Assembly (NCBI RefSeq): GCF_002006995.1
Contig: NZ_MRUL01000004.1
Location: 62,001-126,000 of the forward strand
Origin: Izhakiella australiensis
GTDB lineage: Bacteria; Pseudomonadota; Gammaproteobacteria; Enterobacterales; Enterobacteriaceae
DNA length: 64,000 nt
Reading direction: 5' to 3'
In this document: positions 45,446-55,577 of the stretch, piece by piece
Numbering within the stretch: position 1 is the first letter of the stretch
How the letters are laid out: every line of letters starts with the position of its first letter
Notes under the pieces: model-generated
What the model saw: only the letters and a program-made list of their open reading frames with translations
What the model was told of the DNA's origin: nothing
Databases searched by the model: none
Position numbers and translations under genes: made by a program

Positions 45446-46345
45446 TCAGGCGACTATTTGCTCACCGCTAAGCAACGCAATCATCTGCGTCAGCGGCGCC
45501 CTTAGCTCACGCTGACGCGACCACACCAGCCAGACTTCAGAGCGCGCGTCAGCTTCTTTCAGCGTTTTCCAGATAACCTCCGGCGGCGATACACGGCGAA
45601 AAGAAGCCGGCAAAATGGAGATTCCCAGTCCGGCGGCCACCAGCCCCATAATCGTCATTGCCTCACCCACCTCCTGGGTGATGCACGGTGTGACCTGATA
45701 GCGATGCATCAGCGCCAGGGTTTCGCTGTAAAGCGCGGTTCCGACGTGAGGATCGAAAAAAACAAAGGGCTCGCTGCCCAGTTCACTGACCGAAAGCTGC
45801 GCCGCATGCGCTAACGGATGATCGCGGTGTAATAAAGCGCACAGCGGCTCACGCAGCAGCAAACGCCAGGCCAGTGAATCAGGCAGCTCGGTATTACGCA
45901 TTACCCCCAGGTCGAGACGACCGTCACTTAACGGCTCCAGCTGCTGGCGCGTATTCAGTTCTTGCATCTGCAAATGGACGTCAGGATAGCGATAGCGGAA
46001 GTTTGATAGCGCTTCAGAGACCTGTGAAATAAAGGGCGATGATGAGGTAAAACCAATACGCAGTTCACCGCTGGTGCCGGCATGCAGGCGCGAGGCTTTT
46101 TCCGCCGCGCGGTTTACGCTGGCAAGAATCTGCCGGCTATCCAGCAAAAACTGCTCTCCTGCCGGCGTCAGCTCGACGCGGCGATTATTGCGGGCGAACA
46201 GGCGAGCATTAATCTGCTTCTCCAGCGTCTGGATCTGCTGGCTAAGGGGCGGCTGCGAGATATTAAGACGCTGAGCAGCCCGACCAAAATGTAGCTCTTC
46301 GGCAACGGCGATAAAATAACGCAAATGACGCAGTTCGATATGCAT
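45446..46345 (-). CDS. ynfL: LysR-family regulator YnfL
   Basis: 299-residue LTTR (HLRYFIAVAEELHFGRAAQRLNISQPPLSQQIQTLEKQ HTH; effector lobe GELRIGFTSSSPF). Position divergent from ynfM and sequence fit E. coli YnfL. It probably controls ynfM; the 95-bp gap is A/T-rich with no clear palindrome. Confidence 0.9.
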   Translation of the reverse strand: MHIELRHLRYFIAVAEELHFGRAAQRLNISQPPLSQQIQTLEKQINARLFARNNRRVELTPAGEQFLLDSRQILASVNRAAEKASRLHAGTSGELRIGFTSSSPFISQVSEALSNFRYRYPDVHLQMQELNTRQQLEPLSDGRLDLGVMRNTELPDSLAWRLLLREPLCALLHRDHPLAHAAQLSVSELGSEPFVFFDPHVGTALYSETLALMHRYQVTPCITQEVGEAMTIMGLVAAGLGISILPASFRRVSPPEVIWKTLKEADARSEVWLVWSRQRELRAPLTQMIALLSGEQIVA

Positions 46346-46440
46346 AGAATATCATTTCAGACAATTAATATATTAGACATCATACATACCGATCCTTATG
46401 CTTTAAAGCATTGCCGCCGCAATGTCGTAAAGGATTAATC

Positions 46441-47706
46441 GTGAGCCGTATCTCTGCGCCATCAACATTCGATCAGCCCGAACAACAACAATCGCGTTCA
46501 GTCACCGCCCCCCGGCAGCATTCAGCACAATACATTAAGCGCGGCACCCCCCAGTTTATCCGCGTCACACTGGCGTTATTCTCCGCCGGCCTGGCGACTT
46601 TTGCCCTGCTTTACTGCGTGCAGCCCATTTTGCCTCTGCTGTCACAGGAGTTTGGCGTATCCCCCGCCGCCAGCAGCCTGTCGCTCTCGGTTTCCACGGC
46701 GCTACTGGCGCTGGGCTTGCTGATAACCGGCCCGCTCTCCGACGCAATTGGGCGCAAATCAGTCATGGTTACCGCGCTGATGCTGGCGTCGGTCTGCACG
46801 TTGCTATCCGCCACCATGGCGAGCTGGCACGGCATTCTGCTGATGCGCGCGCTGACGGGTCTGGCGCTGAGCGGCGTCGCGGCGGTGGGTATGACCTACC
46901 TCAGCGAGGAAATTCATCCCAGCTTTATTGCCTTCAGCATGGGGCTTTATATCAGCGGTAACTCAATCGGCGGCATGAGCGGCAGGTTGCTCAGCGGGGT
47001 CATTGCTGACTTTTTCTCCTGGCGGGTGGCGATTGCCACCATCGGCTGCTTTGCACTGGCTTCAGCGCTAATGTTCTGGAAAATCTTGCCGCCATCACGC
47101 CATTTCCGCCCGTCATCTTTGCGGCCGAGAAGCCTGCTGATAAATTTTCGTCTGCACTGGCGCGATCGCGGGCTGCCGCTGCTGTTTGCCGAAGGCTTTT
47201 TACTGATGGGGTCGTTTGTCACCCTGTTTAACTATATCGGCTACCGACTTGTTAGCCCGCCGTGGTCGCTTAATCAGGCCATTGTTGGCCTGCTGTCGAT
47301 TGTCTATCTCACCGGAACCTGGAGCTCACCCAAAGCCGGCGCCATGACCACGCGCTACGGTCGCGGCACGGTGGTGCTGTTTTCAACCGGCGTGATGCTG
47401 GCAGGACTTCTGCTGACGGCCTTCAGTTCGCTGTGGCTTATTCTGCCGGGCATGATGTTATTTTCCGCCGGGTTCTTCGCGGCGCATTCGGTCGCCAGCG
47501 GCTGGATTGGCCCGCGCGCGCGGCGGGCAAAAGGCCAGGCCTCTTCTCTTTATCTGTTTAGCTACTATCTGGGCTCCAGCCTTGCGGGTACCGCTGGCGG
47601 TCTGTTCTGGCACAATTTTGGCTGGCCCGGCATCACGATGTTTATTAGCGCGCTATTGGTCATTGCGCTGCTGATTGGCTTGCATCTGAAAAAAAGGGCT
47701 GTCTGA
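46441..47706 (+). CDS. ynfM: MFS transporter YnfM
   Basis: 421-residue major-facilitator protein with 12 helices. Motif A is GPLSDAIGRKSVM. Nearly identical to E. coli YnfM over long blocks (RGTPQFIRVTLALFSAGLATFALLYCVQPILPLLSQEFGV; GRLLSGVIADFFSWRVAIA; WSSPKAGAMTTRYGRG). Substrate not established. Start is GTG at 46441, six bases after AAGGA; the TTG at 46411 is less likely. An inverted repeat CCGGCTG/CAGCCGG (47708-47732) follows. Confidence 0.92.
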   Translation: MSRISAPSTFDQPEQQQSRSVTAPRQHSAQYIKRGTPQFIRVTLALFSAGLATFALLYCVQPILPLLSQEFGVSPAASSLSLSVSTALLALGLLITGPLSDAIGRKSVMVTALMLASVCTLLSATMASWHGILLMRALTGLALSGVAAVGMTYLSEEIHPSFIAFSMGLYISGNSIGGMSGRLLSGVIADFFSWRVAIATIGCFALASALMFWKILPPSRHFRPSSLRPRSLLINFRLHWRDRGLPLLFAEGFLLMGSFVTLFNYIGYRLVSPPWSLNQAIVGLLSIVYLTGTWSSPKAGAMTTRYGRGTVVLFSTGVMLAGLLLTAFSSLWLILPGMMLFSAGFFAAHSVASGWIGPRARRAKGQASSLYLFSYYLGSSLAGTAGGLFWHNFGWPGITMFISALLVIALLIGLHLKKRAV

Positions 47707-47806
47707 ACCGGCTGGCGCGCTGCGCACAGCCGGAGTAACCGCGATTTTCCCCTGCCTGATAAATATACGCGGCGGCGTTGCAATCCTGAACTGACTGTTC
47801 AATAAT

Positions 47807-47829
47807 CCTTTGTATGTTGTAACTAAATA
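47807..47829 (+). other. Replication terminator (Ter) site in the tus promoter
   Basis: The strand reads GTATGTTGTAACTAAA at 47812-47827, the core of E. coli TerB/TerA-type sites. It lies 11 bp upstream of the tus ATG, as TerB does in E. coli, where Tus represses its own gene. With the G6 end on the left, it should arrest forks arriving from lower coordinates. Confidence 0.88.
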
Positions 47830-47839
47830 CGGGGTTCAC

Positions 47840-48769
47840 ATGTCGCGCTATCAGGCCATTGAACAGCTGCACCACACCATTGGCGAGCTGGAACGCTCGC
47901 TGAGCGTTTTGCGCCAGCAGCTGCAACAACTGCGCCTGCTCGCCGCCCGGGTTTTCGTCTTACCTGAGGTCGCCAGGGGTAAGGAGCATAACCCTCGCCC
48001 GCGAATAGAGGTGACCCAGCTGCTGGCGCAGGCGGCGCTTACGCAAGCGCTGCATCACTTCGGCCTGCTGTTCATGCAGCAGCAATCGGCACAGCGCAGC
48101 ACTAAATCCGCCGTCAGGCTGCCCGGCGCGCTTTGTCTGGAAGCCCAGCAGCCGCAGGCAGAAGACTTACGTCGTCAGGTTGCGCATATTAACCAGCTAA
48201 AGCGGCGTCTGGAGCAGATAATTACCATTGAATCCGGCGTTGCCGCCGAGGAGCGCTTTGAGTTTGTCCACCAGCAGCTACCGGGGCTGATTACCCTTAA
48301 TGCCTATCGCGCCATTACGCTGCTCGAGGCGCCGGACAGCGTCCGCTTCGGCTGGGCAAATAAGCAGATTATAAAAAAAGTGAACCGCGCTGAGCTGCGG
48401 GAAAAACTGCTGGCGAGTCTGAAAAGCGGCCGCAGCGCTGCGGGCTGGGATCGCGAAAGCTGGACGGCGAATCTGCAACAGGAAATAGCCTTACTGGAAG
48501 CACTACCGGACGACGTTCAGCTAAAAATTCGCCGGCCGGTAAAGGTCCAGCCGATAGCCCGAATCTGGCAGGCGGATAAGCAAAAGCAAACCCAGCTGGC
48601 CTGCCCTTCCCCCTTGCTGATTATCTGTCAGGATGCCAGCCAGCTACCTGCCCTTGGCGAACTACTCAACTATGATGAAAACAACATTAGTCACCGCCAT
48701 AAACCGGCGGCGCAAACGCTATGGCCGCTGATCCCCCGCCTGCATCTGTTTGTCGACCGCCCACAGTAA
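47840..48769 (+). CDS. tus: DNA replication terminus site-binding protein Tus
   Basis: 309 residues, identical in length to E. coli Tus. It binds Ter sites and halts replication forks in a polar way. Shared blocks include EHNPRPRIEVTQLL, RSTKSAVRLPGALC, LPGLITLNAYRAIT, RFGWANKQIIKKV, KIRRPVKVQPIARIW, ACPSPLL and NISHRHKP. Start MSRYQAIE at 47840 matches the family; the in-frame ATG at 47810 lies inside the Ter site. Confidence 0.95.
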   Translation: MSRYQAIEQLHHTIGELERSLSVLRQQLQQLRLLAARVFVLPEVARGKEHNPRPRIEVTQLLAQAALTQALHHFGLLFMQQQSAQRSTKSAVRLPGALCLEAQQPQAEDLRRQVAHINQLKRRLEQIITIESGVAAEERFEFVHQQLPGLITLNAYRAITLLEAPDSVRFGWANKQIIKKVNRAELREKLLASLKSGRSAAGWDRESWTANLQQEIALLEALPDDVQLKIRRPVKVQPIARIWQADKQKQTQLACPSPLLIICQDASQLPALGELLNYDENNISHRHKPAAQTLWPLIPRLHLFVDRPQ

Positions 48770-48792
48770 AAAACCGGGCATCAGCCCGGTTT
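48767..48792 (-). terminator. Terminator of fumC (bidirectional with tus)
   Basis: Stem AAACCGGGC/GCCCGGTTT with loop ATCA. On the minus strand T-run TTTTTTACT follows. It sits between convergent genes tus and fumC. Confidence 0.75.
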
Positions 48793-48812
48793 AGCCCAGC
48801 GGAAAACGGCGA

Positions 48813-50210
48813 TTACTGCTTCATACTGCCAACCATATCTTCCGGACGCACCCAGGCGTCAAACTCCTCTTCGGTAAGATACCCAAGCTTCAGCGCCGAG
48901 CCTTTTAACGTCAGCCCCTCTTTATGGGCTTTTTTAGCGATTTCCGCCGCTTTGTCATAACCAATGTGGGTATTTAATGCGGTGACCAGCATCAGCGACT
49001 CGTTTAGCAGCTGGCTGATACGATCGCGGTTAGGCTCGATGCCGGTCGCGCAATGGTGATTAAAGCTATCCATGCCGTCCGCCAGCAGCCGAACGGATTG
49101 CAGGAAGTTATGGATAACCATCGGACGATAGACGTTCAATTCAAAATTGCCTGAAGCGCCGCCCATGTTTACCGCCACGTCATTACCCATCACCTGGCAG
49201 CAAAGCATCGTTACCGCTTCGCACTGGGTCGGGTTTACTTTACCCGGCATGATCGAGCTGCCCGGCTCATTTTCAGGAATAGCCAGTTCACCAATGCCGC
49301 AGCGCGGACCGGAAGCCAGCCAGCGCACGTCGTTAGCAATTTTCATCATTGATGCCGCCAGGCCTTTCAGCGCACCATGGGCATGCACCAGCGCGTCGCA
49401 GGTGGCCAGCGACTCAAACTTATTCGGCGCGGTAACGAACGGCTGGCCGGTAAGCGTTGCCAGCTCTTTAGCGACGCGAACGGCGTATTCAGGGTGAGTG
49501 TTTAACCCGGTGCCAACGGCGGTCCCCCCCAGCGCCAGCTCGGCCACGTGCGGAATGCTGTTTTCAATATGTTTGAGATTATGTTCCAGCATTGCCACCC
49601 AGCCGGAGATCTCCTGGCCCAGGGTCAATGGCGTCGCATCCTGCAAATGGGTACGACCAATCTTCACAATATCTTTGAAGGCCTCGGATTTCCCACTCAG
49701 GGTTTTCTTCAGTGTTTGCAGCTGCGGAATAAGTTGCTCGCGCACGGCAATAACGGCGGCAACGTGCATTGCGGTAGGAAACACGTCGTTAGAGCTCTGG
49801 CTTTTATTGACATCATCATTCGGATGAACAAGGCGTGACATGCCGCGCTCGCCGCCCAGTATTTCACTGGCGCGGTTGGCCAACACTTCATTCATATTCA
49901 TGTTGGTCTGCGTGCCCGAACCGGTTTGCCAGATGGCCAGCGGAAACTCCTCGCCGTGTTGATTATCCAACACCTCATCCGCCGCTTTGACAATAGCTTC
50001 TGCACGCTCGGCTGCTAACAGCCCTAAATCCTGATTAACTTTTGCCGCTGCACGCTTGGTCAATGCCAGCGCATGAACCAGCGCGGTCGGCATTTTTTCC
50101 GTTGAAATACGAAAATGTTCCAGAGAGCGCTGAGTCTGCGCGCCCCATAGCTTATCAGACGGTACATCGATGGGCCCCATTGAGTCTTTTTCAATGCGAT
50201 TGGCTACCAT
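48813..50210 (-). CDS. fumC: Class II fumarase FumC
   Basis: 465-residue iron-independent fumarate hydratase of the TCA cycle. Signature [15 protein letters not shown] is present, with the other conserved regions [11 protein letters not shown] and [16 protein letters not shown]. It matches E. coli FumC almost throughout. AAGGAG precedes the ATG. The E. coli fumAC pair is reduced to fumC here: fumA is not adjacent. Divergent from manA. Confidence 0.96.
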   Translation of the reverse strand: MVANRIEKDSMGPIDVPSDKLWGAQTQRSLEHFRISTEKMPTALVHALALTKRAAAKVNQDLGLLAAERAEAIVKAADEVLDNQHGEEFPLAIWQTGSGTQTNMNMNEVLANRASEILGGERGMSRLVHPNDDVNKSQSSNDVFPTAMHVAAVIAVREQLIPQLQTLKKTLSGKSEAFKDIVKIGRTHLQDATPLTLGQEISGWVAMLEHNLKHIENSIPHVAELALGGTAVGTGLNTHPEYAVRVAKELATLTGQPFVTAPNKFESLATCDALVHAHGALKGLAASMMKIANDVRWLASGPRCGIGELAIPENEPGSSIMPGKVNPTQCEAVTMLCCQVMGNDVAVNMGGASGNFELNVYRPMVIHNFLQSVRLLADGMDSFNHHCATGIEPNRDRISQLLNESLMLVTALNTHIGYDKAAEIAKKAHKEGLTLKGSALKLGYLTEEEFDAWVRPEDMVGSMKQ

Positions 50211-50405
50211 TACTGTCTCCTTAGCACAAATATTGAGTATTCACGGTGTTCCTCCCGCAGCAGGCGGAAAGTTCGCCGCACAGAGTGACATAGATCAACA
50301 TTACATTATGCGACTCAGCCAAAGTTATTGCTGATTGAATGCCTTTTTCCCGGCTTTCTGTTTTAATACTCCACAATTATTTCACTGCCAATACGGGTAC
50401 TTATC

Positions 50406-51581
50406 ATGCAAAAATTAATCAATTCGCTGCAATATTATGCATGGGGCAGTAAAACAGCCTTAACCGAACTCTATCATATTGCCAACCCCGATAATCGCCC
50501 GCTGGCCGAACTTTGGATGGGCGCTCATCCGAAAAGTTCGTCGCAGATAGAGACACCGGCAGGCCAGCGCTCACTGCGTGAGGTTATTGCCGAAAATACC
50601 ACTGCGATGCTCGGCGAAAAAGTCGCCCGCCGCTTTGGCGAACTGCCTTTTTTATTCAAGGTGCTGAGCGCAGCGCAACCGCTTTCGATCCAGGTTCACC
50701 CCAGTAAATCGGCCGCCGAAGCCGGCTTCGCCAAAGAAAACGCTGCCGGCATTGCGCTGGACGCGCCCGAACGTAACTATAAAGATGCCAATCATAAACC
50801 TGAGCTGGTATTCGCGCTGACGCCATTTAAAGCGATTAACGGTTTTCGCGAACAGGCAGAAATGGTTTCGCTGCTGCAGCCGGTAGCCGGTGCTCATCCC
50901 GCCATTGCCCACTTTTTACAGGCTCCCGACGAACAGCGCCTGAAACAGCTTTTTGCCGGCCTGCTTTCCATGGAGGGTGACAGCAAATCCCTCGCGCTCG
51001 GTGTGCTAAAAGCCGCGCTGAATAGCCAGCACGGTGAGCCATGGGAAACCATTCGCGCCATCGCCGTTGATTATCCGCATGATAATGGCCTGTTTTCACC
51101 GCTGCTGCTGAATGTTATTACTCTGCAACCCGGCGAGGCGATGTTTTTATTCGCTGAAACGCCCCATGCCTACCTCAACGGCGTCGCGCTGGAGGTGATG
51201 GCTAATTCTGATAACGTGCTGCGTGCAGGCCTGACGCCAAAATATATTGATATCCCGGAACTGTTAGCTAATCTCAAGTTTACGGCAAAACCCTTTGCAT
51301 CTTTGCGCACCGAGCCGCAGAGCACAGGCAACAGCCTTATCTTCTCCATACCGGTTGAAGATTTTGCCTTTGCATTACATACCCTGAGCGCAGAACCTGC
51401 CGCCATCAGCCAGGAGAGTGCGGCAATCCTGTTCTGCGTTGAAGGTAAGGCGGTGGTCGCGCAGGGAGAACAGCGGATCACGCTGGCGCCGGGCGAATCC
51501 TGCTTTATTGCCGCCAACGAGTCGCCGGTGACCCTCGCTGGCACCGGACGCGTGGCGCGCGTTTATAATCAGCTGGATTAG
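50406..51581 (+). CDS. manA: Mannose-6-phosphate isomerase (type I)
   Basis: 391-residue zinc enzyme interconverting mannose-6-P and fructose-6-P. The metal-site block FKVLSAAQPLSIQVHPSKSAAEAGF (Gln, His) and the downstream YKDANHKPELVFALTPF (Glu, His) are intact, as is ETPHAYLNG. Same length as E. coli ManA. Adjacent to fumC as in E. coli. Confidence 0.96.
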   Translation: MQKLINSLQYYAWGSKTALTELYHIANPDNRPLAELWMGAHPKSSSQIETPAGQRSLREVIAENTTAMLGEKVARRFGELPFLFKVLSAAQPLSIQVHPSKSAAEAGFAKENAAGIALDAPERNYKDANHKPELVFALTPFKAINGFREQAEMVSLLQPVAGAHPAIAHFLQAPDEQRLKQLFAGLLSMEGDSKSLALGVLKAALNSQHGEPWETIRAIAVDYPHDNGLFSPLLLNVITLQPGEAMFLFAETPHAYLNGVALEVMANSDNVLRAGLTPKYIDIPELLANLKFTAKPFASLRTEPQSTGNSLIFSIPVEDFAFALHTLSAEPAAISQESAAILFCVEGKAVVAQGEQRITLAPGESCFIAANESPVTLAGTGRVARVYNQLD

Positions 51582-51704
51582 GTCGAAAAGACAGGTTTTG
51601 AAATAGCTGTTATCATTCAATCTATTACTTATAAAACACCCCGCCGGAGTAGCCAGCAACAACCGGAAGGCGCACCGGCATGACGGAAAGGAAAGGATGT
51701 AGCG

Positions 51705-53201
51705 ATGAAAAAGACCAAGATAGCGGTCGGCGTGGTGGTAGCACTCGGTGTAATCTGGATCGGCGGCGCCTGGTTAACAGGGAAAAAGCTGGAAGATAAT
51801 CGTGACCAGGCTTTACAAAACGTCAACAGCTGGCTGCAACAGCAGCTGCCGCAGTCTCATCTGACTGTCAGCTATCAGGATTACCAGCGTGGCCTGTTTA
51901 GCAGCCACGTGAAGCTGGTCATACAATCAACCTCTCAAACCACCGACGATGCATTGTTGAAGCCCGGTCAGAGCGTCGTTTTTCAGGAAACGATCGATCA
52001 TGGCCCCTTCCCGCTGGCCCAGTTAAAGAAATTCAACCTGATCCCCAGCATGGCTTCAGTTCACAGCGATCTGCAAAATACCGACCCGGTGCGCAAGCTG
52101 TTTGAGCTGACCAAGGATAAACCCTTTATTACCGCCGATACCCGCATTGGTTACAGCGGCGATACCTCCAGCGATATCCACCTGCTGCCGATTGATTATC
52201 AGGATGCCAACAGCGGCGATAGGCTGGCCTTTAACGGCGGCGACTTAACCATTTCTGCCGATAAGCAGGGTAATCAGGTAGATTACTCCGGCAATATCGA
52301 CAGCCTTGCGGTTACCAGCAAAAACGCGATGGATATGCCGGTTCTGCTTACCTTTAATGGCATGACGTTTGACGGTAAAACCCATCTGGGCGCCGGCAAT
52401 CTGCGCGTTGGCGACCAGACGCTGGCGCTGAAAAAATTCAATGCCAGCATTCAGGGTAAAGAAGTGTTCACCGCAGAAGGGCTGAAACTGCTTTCAGATT
52501 TCAAAAGCGATGATAAGAACATCAACGGACAGTTTGATTACAGCATGGACGCCCTGAAAATGCAGGGGCAGGATTTTGGCTCAGCGAAACTGACGTTGAA
52601 ATTATCGCAGCTGGATGCCGATGCGCTGAAGACCTTCTCGGATAATTATCGCAATGAAATGCAGCCAGTTATCGACCAGCCGAATATAGATCCGCTGGTA
52701 TTGCAGCAAAAATCCCGCGAGGTCTTTGCCAAAAATCTGCCGCTACTGCTGAAAGGTAATCCGGTTATCAGCATTGCGCCATTGAGCTGGAAAAATGCGA
52801 AGGGCGAGAGCACCTTTAACCTGACCGCCAGCCTGAGAGACCCGTCAACCGGTAAGCCTGCCGACGGTGGCGATATCAACCAGGCCGCTGACAACGTGGT
52901 CAAATCGCTGGATGCTAAGCTGGTTATTCCTATGGCGATGGCAACCGAAACCATGACTCACGTGGGCATGGCGGAAGGTAATAGCGAAGAGCAGGCTGCC
53001 AAACTTGCCGACCAGCAGGTCAAAGGCTTTGCCGCCATGGGGCAAATGTTTAAGCTCACTACCCAGCAGGATAATGATATCGTCGCCAGCCTGCATTTTG
53101 CCGACGGTCAGGTGGAGATGAACGGCGAAAAAATGCCGCTCGACCAGTTTATCAATCGCTATCTGCCAGGGGGCGTGACGCCGGACGGCATGCCGCAATA
53201 A
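51705..53201 (+). CDS. ydgA: DUF945 family protein YdgA
   Basis: 498 residues with one N-terminal membrane anchor (residues about 5-25, then periplasmic). Orthologous to E. coli YdgA (502 aa), a protein of unknown function that localises with the cell envelope. GGAAAGGA precedes the ATG. Followed by a strong terminator. The gene neighbours manA as in E. coli. Confidence 0.92.
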   Translation: MKKTKIAVGVVVALGVIWIGGAWLTGKKLEDNRDQALQNVNSWLQQQLPQSHLTVSYQDYQRGLFSSHVKLVIQSTSQTTDDALLKPGQSVVFQETIDHGPFPLAQLKKFNLIPSMASVHSDLQNTDPVRKLFELTKDKPFITADTRIGYSGDTSSDIHLLPIDYQDANSGDRLAFNGGDLTISADKQGNQVDYSGNIDSLAVTSKNAMDMPVLLTFNGMTFDGKTHLGAGNLRVGDQTLALKKFNASIQGKEVFTAEGLKLLSDFKSDDKNINGQFDYSMDALKMQGQDFGSAKLTLKLSQLDADALKTFSDNYRNEMQPVIDQPNIDPLVLQQKSREVFAKNLPLLLKGNPVISIAPLSWKNAKGESTFNLTASLRDPSTGKPADGGDINQAADNVVKSLDAKLVIPMAMATETMTHVGMAEGNSEEQAAKLADQQVKGFAAMGQMFKLTTQQDNDIVASLHFADGQVEMNGEKMPLDQFINRYLPGGVTPDGMPQ

Positions 53202-53217
53202 TCCAGACTGAATGCAG

Positions 53218-53243
53218 AGCGCGCTACGGCGCGCTTTTTTTTT
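53218..53243 (+). terminator. Terminator of ydgA
   Basis: Stem AGCGCGC/GCGCGCT with loop TACG, followed by nine T. Confidence 0.9.
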
Positions 53244-53251
53244 GCTGGTCA

Positions 53252-53282
53252 TTTGCGCAAACAAATTAATTTGTTGCGCAAA
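53252..53282. promoter_or_regulatory. Imperfect palindrome upstream of add
   Basis: Outer arms TTTGCGCA/TGCGCAAA and inner ACAAATT/AATTTGT are perfect complements, with a single extra A at 53260 on the left arm. It lies 75 bp before add, directly after the ydgA terminator. It may be an operator for add; no known regulator assigned. Confidence 0.5.
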
Positions 53283-53356
53283 CTGCTGGCATCATTCGTC
53301 CCGATGTTTTTATAATCTTCTGCACTTCTAAAGCCGATAAGATAAGAGAGTGCTCA

Positions 53357-54355
53357 GTGATCGTTCATGACCTTCCCCTGACAGACCTTCATCGCCATCT
53401 GGATGGCAATATCCGTGCGCAAACTATTCTCGATTTAGGCCGCCAGTTTAATATTGCCCTGCCGGCGACAGATATTGACAGCCTGCGGCCTCACGTTCAG
53501 GTTACCGAAACCGAGCCGGATCTGGTGAGCTTTCTGAACAAGCTCGACTGGGGCGTGAAGGTGCTGGGTTCGCTTGACGCCTGTCGCCGGGTGGCAATGG
53601 AAAACGTTGAAGATGCTGCACGCGCAGGCATTCATTATGCTGAGCTGCGCTTCTCCCCCGGCTATATGGCAATGACGCATAACCTGCCGGTAAGCGGCGT
53701 GGTCGAAGCGGTGGCCGACGGCATCAAAACCGCCAGTCGCCAGCTGCCGATCGAGGTCCGTTTGATTGGCATCATGAGCCGGACCTTTGGTGAAGAAGCC
53801 TGCCTGCGCGAACTGGAAGGACTGCTGGCCCACCGCGATGCGATTACCGCCGTTGACCTTGCCGGTGACGAGCTGGGCTTTCCCGGCAGTGAATTCCTGA
53901 CGCATTTCAATCGCGCGCGCGATGCCGGCTTCCATGTAACGATCCACGCCGGTGAAGCGGCGGGCGCTGACAGTATCTGGCAGGCGATTCGCGAACTGGG
54001 GGCAGAACGCATTGGACACGGCGTCAAAGCGGTTGACGATCCGGCGCTGATGGCGTTTCTCGCTGAACATGGTATCGGTATCGAATCCTGTCTGACCTCC
54101 AATATCCAAACCAGCACCGTCGCCTCACTGGCCAGCCATCCGCTAAAAAAATTCCTCGACCACGGCATCCTTGCCACGCTGAACACCGACGATCCGGCGG
54201 TTCAGGGCATCGAACTACCCTATGAATATCAGGTTGCGGCGCCCGCCGCCGGGCTGTCGCCGGCGCAAATACGCAAGGCTCAGGAAAATGGCCTGACGAT
54301 CGCATTCCTCAGCGAAGCGGAAAAGCAGGCATTACGCCAGCGCGTTGCCGGTTAA
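53357..54355 (+). CDS. add: Adenosine deaminase
   Basis: 332-residue zinc amidohydrolase converting adenosine to inosine. Metal and catalytic blocks: [10 protein letters not shown] (two His), [15 protein letters not shown] (His and Glu), [10 protein letters not shown] (region before) and [10 protein letters not shown] (Asp). It starts with GTG at 53357 behind AAGAGAG. Matches E. coli Add (333 aa). Confidence 0.95.
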   Translation: MIVHDLPLTDLHRHLDGNIRAQTILDLGRQFNIALPATDIDSLRPHVQVTETEPDLVSFLNKLDWGVKVLGSLDACRRVAMENVEDAARAGIHYAELRFSPGYMAMTHNLPVSGVVEAVADGIKTASRQLPIEVRLIGIMSRTFGEEACLRELEGLLAHRDAITAVDLAGDELGFPGSEFLTHFNRARDAGFHVTIHAGEAAGADSIWQAIRELGAERIGHGVKAVDDPALMAFLAEHGIGIESCLTSNIQTSTVASLASHPLKKFLDHGILATLNTDDPAVQGIELPYEYQVAAPAAGLSPAQIRKAQENGLTIAFLSEAEKQALRQRVAG

Positions 54356-54360
54356 AGGTA

Positions 54361-54388
54361 AAAAAAAGCCCCCTTATGCTAAGGGGGC
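54361..54388 (-). terminator. Terminator of ydgJ
   Basis: 9-bp stem GCCCCCTTA/TAAGGGGGC with loop TGC. On the minus strand it is followed by seven T. It separates add from ydgJ. Confidence 0.88.
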
Positions 54389-54420
54389 GGGATATATTGC
54401 CAGTCGGTGTACTGTAGGGC

Positions 54421-55461
54421 TTATTTACAGGAAAGCGTCTGGCGCTTTTCCGAAGACTGCAATCCAAGCTCGATCAGTTCCATAACCTGAATAGCTTCGT
54501 CAGCGCTAACCGGATTGGCACCCTCTCCCCTGACCGCATCACGGATGGCGGCATAATAGGCCGGATAGTTGCCGGGAATAGTCAACAGGCTTTTCTCAAC
54601 CATCGTCTCTCCCTCAGTCAGGGTCAGCACGCCATCTCGCATATCATAACCCCATTCCTGCTGCGGTGGCCGGGCGCCCGATTTAAGACTGTCTTCCTGC
54701 GGATCCAGCCCGTATTTGATGTAGCTGCCGCGGGTGCCATGCAGCTGATAGCGCGCTGACTCGGCGGCAACCATCATGCTGGCATGCAGGACTACGCGTT
54801 TCTGCGGGTAGATTAATACCGCGTGAAAATAGTCGGTGGTTTGCGCACCGGGCCGCAGTTCGGTCATATCAACGTTGATTGCGACCGGCGAGCCAAACAG
54901 CTGTAGCGCCTGATCCAGCAAATGCGGTCCTAAATCATACCAGATACCGCTTCCCGCGCCCTTCTGTTCACGCCAGCGCTGACGCACTTCCGGACGGAAG
55001 CGGTCAAAGTGCGATTCAAAATAGCGAATTTCACCTAAGGTACCTTCAGCCAGCAGATTCTTAACCGTCAGAAAATCGCTGTCCCAGCGGCGGTTATGAA
55101 ATACTGAAAGCAGCAATCCTTTCGACTGCGCCAGCGCATTTAGCTCATGGGCTTGTGACAACGTCACGGTGAAGGGTTTATCCACCACTACGTGCTTGCC
55201 GGCATTCAGGGCGGCTTTTGCCAATGGGAAGTGGGTGTCATTCGGCGTCGGAATAACGATAACCTGCAACGAAGGATCGTCAAATAACGTCTGCGGATCG
55301 GCCACAACCTTTACCGATGGCCAGTCGGCATGCACTTTAGCAGCATCGCTACTGGATACCGCCGCCAGCTCCATTTCCGCCGTTCCGGCGATTAATGGCG
55401 CATGGAATGTTTTGCTGGCAAAGCCGTAACCGACCAGGCCAACACGAATTTTATCGCTCAT
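54421..55461 (-). CDS. ydgJ: Gfo/Idh/MocA-family oxidoreductase YdgJ
   Basis: 346-residue NAD(P)-dependent dehydrogenase with the Rossmann segment GLVGYGFASKTFHAPLI and the E/DKP catalytic motif (VDKPFTV). It is orthologous to E. coli YdgJ; substrate not known. GAGGAAC precedes the ATG. A matS site lies in codons for LSQAH. Confidence 0.92.
   Translation of the reverse strand: MSDKIRVGLVGYGFASKTFHAPLIAGTAEMELAAVSSSDAAKVHADWPSVKVVADPQTLFDDPSLQVIVIPTPNDTHFPLAKAALNAGKHVVVDKPFTVTLSQAHELNALAQSKGLLLSVFHNRRWDSDFLTVKNLLAEGTLGEIRYFESHFDRFRPEVRQRWREQKGAGSGIWYDLGPHLLDQALQLFGSPVAINVDMTELRPGAQTTDYFHAVLIYPQKRVVLHASMMVAAESARYQLHGTRGSYIKYGLDPQEDSLKSGARPPQQEWGYDMRDGVLTLTEGETMVEKSLLTIPGNYPAYYAAIRDAVRGEGANPVSADEAIQVMELIELGLQSSEKRQTLSCK
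55155..55167. other. matS site (MatP binding), copy 4
   Basis: GTGACAACGTCAC is a perfect consensus match inside ydgJ. Confidence 0.85.
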
Positions 55462-55577
55462 TTGAGTTCCTCTCGTTCACTTACCCGATTGATTTAAGTC
55501 GAAAGCGCGATGCAGAACAAGGCGGAATACGCTGAAAGATTATTTTTGCCCGGACAAAGCACAGCTGAACAAATAAT

